From positions 1 to 8,132 of the forward strand of contig JBMFXG010000126.1 in NCBI GenBank assembly GCA_049964535.1: DNA of 8,132 nt. The letters are read 5' to 3'. Positions 1 through 5,417 of this stretch are shown piece by piece; positions within the stretch are counted from its first letter, which is position 1; every line of letters begins with the position of its first letter. Both the position numbers and the translations under genes were made by a program. The notes beneath the pieces were generated by a model that ran no database searches, was not told where the DNA came from, and worked only from the letters and a program-made list of their open reading frames with translations. The DNA comes from JAJYZP01 sp049964535. Its GTDB lineage: Bacteria; Actinomycetota; Acidimicrobiia; Acidimicrobiales; Acidimicrobiaceae.

Positions 1-724
1 CAGGAAGACGAACGTCGACATGACCATCCAAGATATCTCGATGCGCCTTGAGATAGCCACTCAGTGTTCCTACGTCTTCCCAGTAACGATCAGAGATCCA
101 TCCCATCAGCTTCTTCCCGTCCCTCAACAACTTCGGGAAGACATCACCGGAGAAATCGGACGCACCGTCGAGTGGAATATGCTCGAATATCTCAGGATTA
201 AGGACGTAGATACCGGTATTGACCGTGTCGGTGAAGACCTCACCCCAAGAAGGCTTTTCCAAAAAGCGGGAGATCTGACCCTGCTCATCGAGCATAACGA
301 TCCCAAAATCTAACGGATTCTCGACTCGCTGTAAGACCACGGTCACCATCGCCTCCGAGGCGTGGTGATCGGCCCAGACCCGACCGAGATCGATATCGGT
401 AAGCACGTCACCAGAGATCACCAAGAACGGCTCATCGAGAAGGCTTCGGGCGTTTCCGACCGATCCCGCTGTTCCGAGGGGCGATTCTTCAGAGACGTAG
501 GTCATCGAGACACCAAACTCGGAGCCATCACCAAAATAGGTGCGAATGGCATTGGCAAGGTAGGCAACCGTCACCACGATCTCAGTGAAACCGTGATGCT
601 CTAAGAGCCTTACGATATGCGCCATCATTGGAACGTCGCCCATTGGTAGCATCGGTTTCGGTTGCGTCGACGTGAGTGGTCTGAGGCGAGTCCCCTCACC
701 TCCGGCCATAATGACGGCTTTCAT
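1..724 (-). CDS. Sugar-phosphate nucleotidyltransferase, probably mannose-1-phosphate guanylyltransferase type (3' end missing)
   Basis: Transfers a nucleotide to a sugar 1-phosphate to make an NDP-sugar in the cytoplasm, feeding glycan or cell-wall synthesis. The first 241 residues are visible and the frame is open to the left edge. Residues 1-26 carry the nucleotidyltransferase signature (MAGGEGTRLRPLT, then KPM). SGDVLTDID (104-112) is the metal-binding aspartate region, FLEKP (154-158) the sugar-contact motif, and NTGIYVL (169-175) and WEDVGT (215-220) are typical of the GT-A core. The spacing and the LKAHRDILDG end resemble actinobacterial and cyanobacterial enzymes in which this domain is fused to a phosphomannomutase-like domain, but the fusion lies outside the window and is inference. 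The ATG at 724 has GAGGGAG about ten bases upstream. It follows the phosphatidyltransferase gene by 68 bases on the same strand, so co-transcription is likely. Nucleotide and sugar specificity cannot be fixed from sequence alone. Confidence 0.9.
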   Translation of the reverse strand, partial: MKAVIMAGGEGTRLRPLTSTQPKPMLPMGDVPMMAHIVRLLEHHGFTEIVVTVAYLANAIRTYFGDGSEFGVSMTYVSEESPLGTAGSVGNARSLLDEPFLVISGDVLTDIDLGRVWADHHASEAMVTVVLQRVENPLDFGIVMLDEQGQISRFLEKPSWGEVFTDTVNTGIYVLNPEIFEHIPLDGASDFSGDVFPKLLRDGKKLMGWISDRYWEDVGTLSGYLKAHRDILDGHVDVRLP

Positions 725-792
725 ATCGTGATCACTCCCTCACACCAAAGCATTCGTTCCGGCGGCCACGCGCTCAGAGGTGCAGTCCGACC

Positions 793-1428
793 TCACTGCG
801 TACTGCCCTCTCGCTCCTCCGTTTCCGGTGGAACTCGCCGCGATCCCCTGACATCAGCTACGAAGATACGAACGTATCGAACGCCAGCCGCATACAGTAC
901 AACTGTTCCCGCCGCAGCGAAAACTAAACCCGCATCGTAGAGATCACGGTCAAAGATACCGTGGCCAAGATGGAAAACTAGAAGAGGAAGGGCAACGAGT
1001 ACGGAGAAAGTTCCAGCCTTGCCAATGAAAACCACATCGACCCTGTGTCGATATCGCAGAGCCAAGTAGCTCACGAGTGCTGAAATGACGACCTCTCGAA
1101 TCAAAAGTGGTATCGCGATCCCGAGCGGCAGAACGTGATCGAGAGTAAAAAAGATACCGAGAGCGATCACGATGATTCGATCTGAGACGGGATCGAAGAC
1201 CTTCCCAAACGTCGTCACAGCACCGATCCGTCGGGCAACAAAACCATCGAGAAAATCTGTGACGCTCATAACTGCCAGAATCACCGCAACGGCCCACGGT
1301 GAACGGTCCCGGTGCGCGAACTCGACAACAACGGGAAGAAGCAGCAGGCGCAAGAGCGTAATCAACGAAGGAACGAGACGCACGAGAGGTTCGGCAAAAG
1401 ATCGGGGAGCGTTCTGGGAGCCGATCAT
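793..1428 (-). CDS. CDP-alcohol phosphatidyltransferase (PgsA-like, membrane)
   Basis: Displaces CMP from CDP-diacylglycerol with an alcohol such as glycerol 3-phosphate or inositol phosphate, making a phospholipid in the cytoplasmic membrane. The family signature DGx2ARx8Gx3Dx3D is complete: DGFVAR, then G, then KVFDPVSD, at about residues 62-84 of the 211-residue form. The N-terminal PSLITLLRLLLLP helix is typical of PgsA enzymes, and several further hydrophobic segments follow. The C-terminus is charged. The chosen ATG (1428) has GGAG about 12 bases upstream and gives a normal family N-terminus. Alternatives are GTG 1449 (AAGGGGGAG just upstream), ATG 1464 (its ATGA overlaps the stop of a small upstream ORF) and ATG 1566, whose Arg/Ser-rich extension looks non-coding. 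It lies upstream of the nucleotidyltransferase. The substrate (phosphatidylglycerophosphate or another lipid) is undetermined. Confidence 0.9.
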   Translation of the reverse strand: MIGSQNAPRSFAEPLVRLVPSLITLLRLLLLPVVVEFAHRDRSPWAVAVILAVMSVTDFLDGFVARRIGAVTTFGKVFDPVSDRIIVIALGIFFTLDHVLPLGIAIPLLIREVVISALVSYLALRYRHRVDVVFIGKAGTFSVLVALPLLVFHLGHGIFDRDLYDAGLVFAAAGTVVLYAAGVRYVRIFVADVRGSRRVPPETEEREGSTQ

Positions 1429-1722
1429 GGAAGGTTCTCTCTCCGCCACTCTCTCCCCCTTCATGTGAGACCGAACTGGACACCCAAGGTTACGACGTCG
1501 CCTCTGCGAACGTTGAAGAGACCCTGTGCTTCCTCGACCCACAGAACAGAGAGTCTCAGTGAGCATTCATGGAGTGCCACCTCCACCATAGCGGCGAGAT
1601 GACCTGGTGCGACGCACCGAGACCAGATCAGACCACAGCCTCACTCGCCCAACACAGCGCAAGAATCTCAGCGCTACAGGAGCGTTCGTTACCCTACGAC
1701 CGAATCATCTCGATGCCTGTAC
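1429..1722. other. 294-base spacer between hydrolase and phosphatidyltransferase genes
   Basis: No long gene is convincing here. The minus strand holds the small ORF described separately (1461-1589) and a good GGAGGT Shine-Dalgarno sequence (about 1580-1585). That sequence sits 8 bases before an ATG that opens a four-residue peptide and 12 bases before the ATG at 1566. From 1590 to 1722 all minus-strand frames are closed by stops, so any gene there would be broken. No terminator with a T-tract was found between the two genes. Confidence 0.4.
1461..1589 (-). CDS. Possible 42-residue ORF, coupled to the phosphatidyltransferase gene
   Basis: I do not recognise this protein. The ORF runs from ATG 1589 to TGA 1463-1461. 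The TGA shares an ATGA with an in-frame ATG (1464) of the phosphatidyltransferase gene, the usual signature of translational coupling. Its second half (GLFNVRRGDVVTLGVQFGL) reads like an ordinary beta-rich protein segment, whereas the competing frame over the same bases is Arg/Ser-rich and looks like a shadow. Against it: there is no clear ribosome binding site (the nearest is AGGT about 14 bases upstream), it is very short, and a stop lies 18 codons upstream. It may be a remnant of a longer gene or a chance ORF. Confidence 0.28.
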   Translation of the reverse strand: MVEVALHECSLRLSVLWVEEAQGLFNVRRGDVVTLGVQFGLT

Positions 1723-2502
1723 TCATCTCAAAACACCCTCAGGCCCAACTCTAGGTTCAACCACGTACACATCCCGATCTGAAGCGCTGTCAATACGGAT
1801 CATGGGAGCCTCGGCACGCGCTGCTCGAAGCGCTTCGGCCGGTGAGTTCGGGTACGCTACGTGCGTCAGAACAAGGTGACCGACGCCGCCGCGCCGTGCA
1901 TATGCCCCGGCGAGATCGGCACTGAGGTGCAGATCTCGGGGATAGTGAGGATCATCACTGATCCACGTCGACTCGCAAAGCAGTAGATCGGTACCGCTAC
2001 TCAAAGCCTCAAGCGCTTCACAGGGCCCAGTATCTGCGGAATAGCTCAACTCGGCACCATCGCTCCCTCGAATTCGAAGACCGTAAGTCTCTACCGGATG
2101 AGCCATAGACCGAGACCAAAGGTTGAATGGACCGAGCGTCAAAGTCAGGTCATCTTCCAACAGCACAACCTCGACGAGAGACTCTAATGCGGAGTCCGAG
2201 ATTAGCTGAGAGAGATTGCGAACGACGCCAGGGGTGCAACAGAGTACGAGCTTCCTCTGGGGATGAGAGGCGTAGCGTCGATAGTGAAAGAGGCCTACAA
2301 AATCAGCGAGATGATCGGTGTGCTCGTGTGTGATGACGACCGCATCGACGAGATCAGGGGTGGTGAAGGCGAAGAGATTGGCCATGGAACCGTTACCGAC
2401 ATCGAGGAGAAGCTGGTAGGTATCCTCACGCACGAGATACGAAGAGCACGCACGCCCTGGGGCCGGATATGAACCCGCTGAACCGCAGATCTCGAGTAGC
2501 AT
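1723..2502 (-). CDS. Metallo-beta-lactamase-fold hydrolase, Rv1339/RNase Z-like (possible cyclic-nucleotide phosphodiesterase)
   Basis: A 259-residue two-metal hydrolase, probably cytoplasmic. The metal-binding set of the fold is present: HEHTDH at 59-64, H135 in AHPVETYGLRI, D157 in YSADTGP, and H214 in VLTH; H192 in DLHLS is also conserved in the subgroup. The GSAGSYPAPG start, the HPxExxGLRI block and the DLHLSxxxAG block match, as I recall the sequence, the mycobacterial Rv1339 group. Rv1339 has been reported as a cyclic-nucleotide phosphodiesterase. These proteins are also close to RNase Z, so automatic annotation may say ribonuclease Z or simply MBL fold. Start ATG 2502 has GGAG seven bases upstream, and the length matches the family. 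It is first in the minus-strand block and divergent from the small membrane-protein gene at 2645. In mycobacteria the relative lies between murI and the RNase PH gene; neither is seen here. Fold call is firm, substrate is inference. Confidence 0.88.
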   Translation of the reverse strand: MLLEICGSAGSYPAPGRACSSYLVREDTYQLLLDVGNGSMANLFAFTTPDLVDAVVITHEHTDHLADFVGLFHYRRYASHPQRKLVLCCTPGVVRNLSQLISDSALESLVEVVLLEDDLTLTLGPFNLWSRSMAHPVETYGLRIRGSDGAELSYSADTGPCEALEALSSGTDLLLCESTWISDDPHYPRDLHLSADLAGAYARRGGVGHLVLTHVAYPNSPAEALRAARAEAPMIRIDSASDRDVYVVEPRVGPEGVLR

Positions 2503-2644
2503 CCTGGCGCTCCAATCTCAAATACTTGCTTGCATACTCCTCCAAGAGTGCCTCTGCGGCCGACGATCGCTATCTCGGAGTAAACCCTCACTTACTTCTC
2601 TAGCTGGTGTACAGTGAGAGTAACAAGAACTAAAGGATACAGTG
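2503..2644. promoter_or_regulatory. Divergent intergenic region with promoters for both flanking genes (inferred)
   Basis: These 142 bases separate two divergently transcribed genes, so each probably has its promoter here. I could not find a convincing -35/-10 pair. TTACTT (2592-2597) and TACAGT (2610-2615) face the plus-strand gene, but their spacing of 12 is too short. Ribosome binding sites are clear on both sides: GGAG before ATG 2502 on the minus strand and AAAGGA before ATG 2645 on the plus strand. Confidence 0.4.
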
Positions 2645-3106
2645 ATGCGACTGCTCATATTCCCGCTTTTCATGAGTAGTGTTTTTCTCTCTGCGGTAGT
2701 GTGGATCCTCTTCCGTCACGGCGCCTTTATGGAGGGTGTTCGAAATCAACGTGCACGTCGACGGGTCGTCGAGGTCGCTCGCAACGCAGAGAAGAGCTTT
2801 GGTGGCTATGCCCGAATTCGGCTCATCGCCGTGGTTTGCCACGACGAGTCCGTCCTGCTTGGATACAAACCTTCCGATCCGTCGGTAACGGCAGACCAAA
2901 AACCAAAGCTAGAGCGCCCAGGTAACGGTGAGACGATGGTCGCTTGGCTCCCACCAAGCATGAAAGATCGGACCTCGGTCCTGGAGCAATGGTGTCACGA
3001 CAAGGTCGAGCTCTACATGAAGATCGACACCGATGCCCGAACCGTCCGTATCTCCTCACTCGAGCTCGATAACGTGGTGGAACTCGCGCTCTCTCCTGCG
3101 AGTTGA
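2645..3106 (+). CDS. Hypothetical protein with one N-terminal membrane helix
   Basis: I do not recognise this 153-residue protein. Residues about 3-24 form one hydrophobic helix (PLFMSSVFLSAVVWILF), followed by a basic stretch (RNQRARRR, 33-40). By the positive-inside rule this places the C-terminal part in the cytoplasm. The rest is a soluble domain with alternating hydrophobic residues, for example RIRLIAVVCHDESVLLGY around 58-74 and VELYMKIDTDARTVRISSLE around 121-140, which suggests a small alpha/beta fold. There is no CxxC, no nucleotide-binding motif and no signal-peptidase site that I can see. ATG 2645 has AAAGGA seven bases upstream; the adjacent GTG 2642 would be too close to it. A 7-bp inverted repeat overlaps the stop codon. 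It stands alone, divergent from the hydrolase and 224 bases before ccdA. Confidence 0.72.
   Translation: MRLLIFPLFMSSVFLSAVVWILFRHGAFMEGVRNQRARRRVVEVARNAEKSFGGYARIRLIAVVCHDESVLLGYKPSDPSVTADQKPKLERPGNGETMVAWLPPSMKDRTSVLEQWCHDKVELYMKIDTDARTVRISSLELDNVVELALSPAS
3081..3104 (+). other. Stem-loop overlapping the end of the small membrane-protein gene
   Basis: AACTCGC (3081-3087) and GCGAGTT (3098-3104) form a perfect 7-bp stem with a 10-base pyrimidine-rich loop, ending inside the TGA stop codon. No T-tract follows, so it is not a standard Rho-independent terminator. It may protect the 3' end of the mRNA or slow polymerase. Confidence 0.35.
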
Positions 3107-3245
3107 CCAGACAACATCAGTCGTTGCACTTGTGGTCTAGGACCCGACTTACCAGCTTCGCTGAGTAACCACATTCAACAACAAGAAGCAAGGAGAGTGT
3201 GAGGTCACCTACCTACAGGTCTTCGACAAGGGACCTTTCTCGACC

Positions 3246-3326
3246 GTGACAGAGTCTAGAGATCTCCGAGCAGCGGATCTGCTGAGAGATCTCAATCACG
3301 AAACTACTTCTCCACCACTACAGTAG
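3246..3326 (+). CDS. Possible 26-residue leader ORF just before ccdA
   Basis: An ORF from GTG 3246 to TAG 3324-3326 stops four bases before the GTG start of ccdA, which itself lacks a clear ribosome binding site. Coupled translation from this ORF would explain how ccdA is translated. The frame is open further upstream, back to about 3168, and AAGGAG at 3190-3195 is a strong Shine-Dalgarno sequence, but no start codon in this frame lies at a usable distance from it. The peptide includes RAADLLRDLNHE, which could form a helix; I recognise no family. It may also be the decayed end of a former upstream gene. Confidence 0.25.
   Translation: MTESRDLRAADLLRDLNHETTSPPLQ
3259..3293 (+). promoter_or_regulatory. 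Strong hairpin 38 bases upstream of ccdA
   Basis: GAGATCTC occurs at 3259-3266 and again at 3286-3293; it is self-complementary, so the two copies pair as an 8-bp stem. Inside, AGCAG (3269-3273) pairs with CTGCT (3279-3283) around a five-base loop, with a 2x2 internal mismatch between the stems. No T-tract follows on either strand, so it is more likely an mRNA 5' structure or regulatory site than a terminator. It lies inside the possible leader ORF, an attenuator-like arrangement. Confidence 0.45.
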
Positions 3327-3330
3327 ATAC

Positions 3331-3687
3331 GTGGCGATCGGTGTCGGATATGTAGCTGCCTTCGGTGGAGGAATTGTTTCATTTCTCTCCCCTTGTGTGC
3401 TCCCGCTCGTACCCGCGTACCTCTCGGTTGTCAGCGGCCTCGACACGAAGGAGATCACCTCGGGAGAGCCGAAAGACCTAAGAAGGATCGCCCTCTCGAC
3501 GGTTCTGTTCATCGCTGGTTTCAGCGCGGTTTTCGTAGCTCTCGGGCTCTCGGCTAGTGCCCTGGGAAGGGCCATCTTCTCCCAGCACACGTTGATCACG
3601 CGTATCAGCGGAGTCTTTCTGATCGCCATGGCAGTTTTTCTCGTGTCTTCAGTTTTTCTGAAACTTCCCTGGCTCTATCAAGAGTAG
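3331..3687 (+). CDS. N-terminal half of CcdA (helices 1-3)
   Basis: The part before the stop encodes 118 residues. It has three hydrophobic segments: about 5-35, with the redox motif SPCVLPLVP at 20-28; about 53-80; and about 88-113. A polar loop (DTKEITSGEPKDLRR, about 38-52) lies between helices 1 and 2. It ends LPWLYQE and then TAG, with C as the next base, a context tolerant of readthrough for some bacterial stops. Alone it would carry only one of the two redox cysteines, so it could not move electrons by the normal mechanism without the second half. Confidence 0.6.
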   Translation: MAIGVGYVAAFGGGIVSFLSPCVLPLVPAYLSVVSGLDTKEITSGEPKDLRRIALSTVLFIAGFSAVFVALGLSASALGRAIFSQHTLITRISGVFLIAMAVFLVSSVFLKLPWLYQE

Positions 3688-3741
3688 CGATTCCATCCGA
3701 GGCTGGCGAATCTCGGTCACTTTGCCGCTCCGGTTGCAGGT

Positions 3742-4083
3742 ATGGCTTTTGGCTTTGGGTGGACTCCGTGCATCGGCCCGATCCTTGGATCAGTGTTAAC
3801 GCTCGCTTCGATACAAGGTCAAGCTGCGCAAGGTGCACTACTCCTCGCTACGTACTCTCTAGGACTCGGAGTTCCCTTTCTCATAACCGGTCTGGCTTTC
3901 GCAAAGGTCGCAGGAGCACTCGCCTGGATCAAGCAACATTTCACCGTTATCACGACAACTTCGGCCGCAATTCTTGGGGTCATCGGTGTTCTCCTCACGC
4001 TGAATGACTTCACCTGGGTCACCGCCCACCTACAAAGCTATGCCACAGCAGTCGGGCTAGGAAGCCTCAATAACGTGGGATAG
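3742..4083 (+). CDS. C-terminal half of CcdA (helices 4-6)
   Basis: Same reading frame as the first half. The segment from the stop to 4083 is open, and the first ATG is 3742, 54 bases after the TAG. It has the second redox motif GWTPCIGPI at residues 6-14, a second helix about 31-55, and a third about 64-85, then a short tail ending in TAG. There is no real ribosome binding site (AGGT abuts the ATG), and starting here would drop the family's conserved RFHPR-to-PVAG linker. Independent expression is therefore doubtful; termination and reinitiation, or readthrough, would be needed. Confidence 0.45.
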   Translation: MAFGFGWTPCIGPILGSVLTLASIQGQAAQGALLLATYSLGLGVPFLITGLAFAKVAGALAWIKQHFTVITTTSAAILGVIGVLLTLNDFTWVTAHLQSYATAVGLGSLNNVG

Positions 4084-4132
4084 CGCCGACATTTTGGCTG
4101 CGACATAATACCTAGAAGACCGTCGATTGCGA

Positions 4133-4206
4133 TGGAGGGCTACGGTAGGAAAGCTCCGTCCGTAAAAGAACTGCCGCGCCGGCCGGTGGCGCTCCCCTTC
4201 CCTCCA
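4133..4206. ncRNA. Possible structured RNA: three-way-junction fold between convergent genes
   Basis: A perfect 7-bp closing stem, TGGAGGG (4133-4139) with CCCTCCA (4200-4206), encloses two hairpins. The first pairs TACGG (4141-4145) with CCGTA (4160-4164), then GGA with TCC, around an AAGC loop with a 2x2 internal loop. The second pairs GCGCC (4176-4180) with GGCGC (4188-4192) around a seven-base loop. Single-stranded linkers are AAAGAACTGCC and TCCCCTT. No protein frame explains this conservation-like arrangement. I match it to no known riboswitch, SRP RNA, tRNA or RNase P family (the AGGAAAG run only faintly recalls RNase P). No T-tract follows on either strand, so it is not an obvious terminator. 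Strand is unknown; it could be a 3' UTR element of ccdA. Confidence 0.3.
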
Positions 4207-4314
4207 AGAGCTCAACAGCCCATCGCTTCAAAGTGCAACCGTATCGCTCTGAGCCGCAAAAGCTTGCACAAAACGTGATAGCGCACGTCTTTCATCTCAG
4301 AGGCTGGCACAAGA

Positions 4315-4332
4315 AACTCGCACTCTCGAGTT
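4315..4332 (-). terminator. Weak terminator candidate for the coiled-coil protein gene
   Basis: Read on the minus strand, AACTCG and CGAGTT form a perfect 6-bp stem around a six-base loop, followed by TCTTGT. It lies about 45 bases after the TAA of the gene ending at 4377. The short stem and broken T-run make it weak. On the plus strand no T-tract follows. Confidence 0.35.
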
Positions 4333-4349
4333 CTAGCTCTAGCTCGAGC
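4332..4349. repeat. Short hexanucleotide tandem repeat between convergent genes
   Basis: TCTAGC, TCTAGC and TCGAGC follow one another, the third copy differing at one base, and TCGAGT precedes them at 4326-4331. The flanking CTCGAG sites are self-complementary, so the segment can also fold as an imperfect hairpin next to the terminator candidate. It is non-coding; probably slippage-derived. Confidence 0.4.
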
Positions 4350-4376
4350 GCCTCACCGCTACCAGTTCTCAACTGC

Positions 4377-5417
4377 TTAAGACGTTGCCACCCGACGCTC
4401 GACCGTCTCTGCCGCACCCGCCCCGAATGTGTTCGCGGAACGACGCCGACGATCAACGATGAATACCATCGTGAACTCGTAACCATGCAGATCATCATCG
4501 AGCCCGCTATCTCGTCGCCGAAGCGGCACCACCAACTCCTGCAGCGGTAGCCAAGAATCTTCCAAGATCGCCGGGCGACGACGGCGGAGCTCATAGCTAC
4601 GCCCATTCGAGCTTCGTTGACGACTCACACCGTCATCGACCCTGGCAGGTCGCCCAACCTCAAAGAGGGTAGCAACTCCCTGTGCGGTCTTGTCGTGCAC
4701 GCGCCGAGACTGAATCACCCGACCATCTCGATCCACAAGAGCACAGCCCAAGACCATCGTCAAGTTCTCCTCGAGGGTCGCAGCAAGTCGATCCATCACC
4801 GCACTGAGCGAGTTCGTAGCTGTCGAGCGTTCGGGGCCACCATGCTCTCCTTCGAGACGAGCGAGATCGGCAACGCCCTCCTCAGACCGGCTCAGATGAT
4901 CTTCTAAGATGGCTCCACATTCGAGTGCTTCAGCGATGTACGGCGTGTCAGGAGTTACCACCCCAAGTTCACCACCCAAACGCCCAAGTTCATCGCTCTC
5001 CAGAGCAACGCGTCGGACCTGGACAGTGACCTCCTTCATACGTTCCATGATCTTGTTCCACACAGCATGCAAACGGTCAGTATCTGCTCTTTGAAGAAGA
5101 CTTCCGCCAGAAGCCGAATCATCGAGCTCACCCATCATGGCACGCGAGAGCTCGTGAGCGCTAGCGAGCTCGCTTGCCAACGTCTCTACGACGCTCGTCG
5201 CAAGAGAGACCTCGTACTCCAGTGTCCCAGTACTCTGAGCGAGAGAGCTCATCAGTCCGTGTACTGACTCCGGTGGCGCGATCGAACTCTTAACCTCGGA
5301 ACCGAAGAGTGATCCGTTCCATGAGGTAGAGCTACCACGATCTCGAGGGCTACGAGTTGGTGGTGACGGTGTAGTCCTCGACGAACCCTCCTTGGCGCGT
5401 ACGTTCATCCAGCTCAC
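4377..5417 (-). CDS. Hypothetical coiled-coil protein with a possible PAS-like C-terminal part
   Basis: I do not recognise this 346-residue protein. Residues 1-50 are rich in Ser, Thr, Pro and Arg and look disordered. From about 53 to 220 there are long amphipathic helices with heptad-like spacing (roughly 55-97, 108-148, 161-190, 200-220), suggesting a coiled-coil or helical bundle. From 221 to 323 the pattern changes to beta-rich: MVLGCALVDRDGRVIQSRR, then LPLQELVVPLRRRD and YEFTMVFIVDRR. This resembles a small sensory domain such as PAS, but no ligand residue is evident. The tail is Arg- and Ala-rich. No membrane helix or signal peptide is seen, so it is probably cytoplasmic. The GTG start at 5417 has AAAGGA eight bases upstream; ATG 5408 is the alternative. 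The stop of a possible small upstream ORF overlaps the start as GTGA. Signalling is a guess. Confidence 0.72.
   Translation of the reverse strand: MSWMNVRAKEGSSRTTPSPPTRSPRDRGSSTSWNGSLFGSEVKSSIAPPESVHGLMSSLAQSTGTLEYEVSLATSVVETLASELASAHELSRAMMGELDDSASGGSLLQRADTDRLHAVWNKIMERMKEVTVQVRRVALESDELGRLGGELGVVTPDTPYIAEALECGAILEDHLSRSEEGVADLARLEGEHGGPERSTATNSLSAVMDRLAATLEENLTMVLGCALVDRDGRVIQSRRVHDKTAQGVATLFEVGRPARVDDGVSRQRSSNGRSYELRRRRPAILEDSWLPLQELVVPLRRRDSGLDDDLHGYEFTMVFIVDRRRRSANTFGAGAAETVERRVATS

Larger units (their letters stand above)
3331..4083 (+). pseudogene. ccdA: CcdA-type thiol-disulfide transporter interrupted by an in-frame TAG
   Basis: CcdA passes electrons from cytoplasmic thioredoxin across the membrane to reduce extracytoplasmic thiol proteins, including those needed for cytochrome c maturation. 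Read through the stop, the frame gives 250 codons, the usual family length. The six-helix inverted-repeat plan is intact: helix 1 has FLSPCVLPLVP (Cys22), helix 4 has GWTPCIGPI (Cys147), and these are the two redox cysteines flanked by proline. The only lesion is TAG at 3685-3687 (codon 119), between LYQE and RFHPR in the linker joining helices 3 and 4. Relatives have a sense codon there, as I recall often Lys or Ala. One base change from AAG, CAG, GAG or TGG would create it. GTG 3331 is the only usable start and has no clear ribosome binding site. No ResB, CcsA or thioredoxin gene is adjacent. Could be a recent pseudogene, sequencing error, readthrough or a two-chain protein. Confidence 0.85.

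Noticed and set aside
1429..1566. Extended N-terminus of the phosphatidyltransferase from ATG 1566
   Set aside because: The extra 46 residues are Arg/Ser-rich and unlike the family; shorter starts give a normal N-terminus.
2592..2615. -35/-10 pair for the small membrane-protein gene
   Set aside because: The spacing of 12 bases is too short for a standard promoter.
3685..3687. TAG read as pyrrolysine or another recoded amino acid
   Set aside because: TAG ends other genes normally in this window, and nothing in the sequence suggests a recoding system.
4141..4164. RNase P RNA or tRNA resemblance at the AGGAAAG run
   Set aside because: The surrounding RNase P conserved blocks and length are absent, and no T-loop or anticodon arm can be drawn.
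4292..4606. Minus-strand ORF with an alternating Leu-Glu stretch
   Set aside because: It overlaps the coiled-coil gene in another frame, and the Leu-Glu repeat simply reflects the hexanucleotide DNA repeat.
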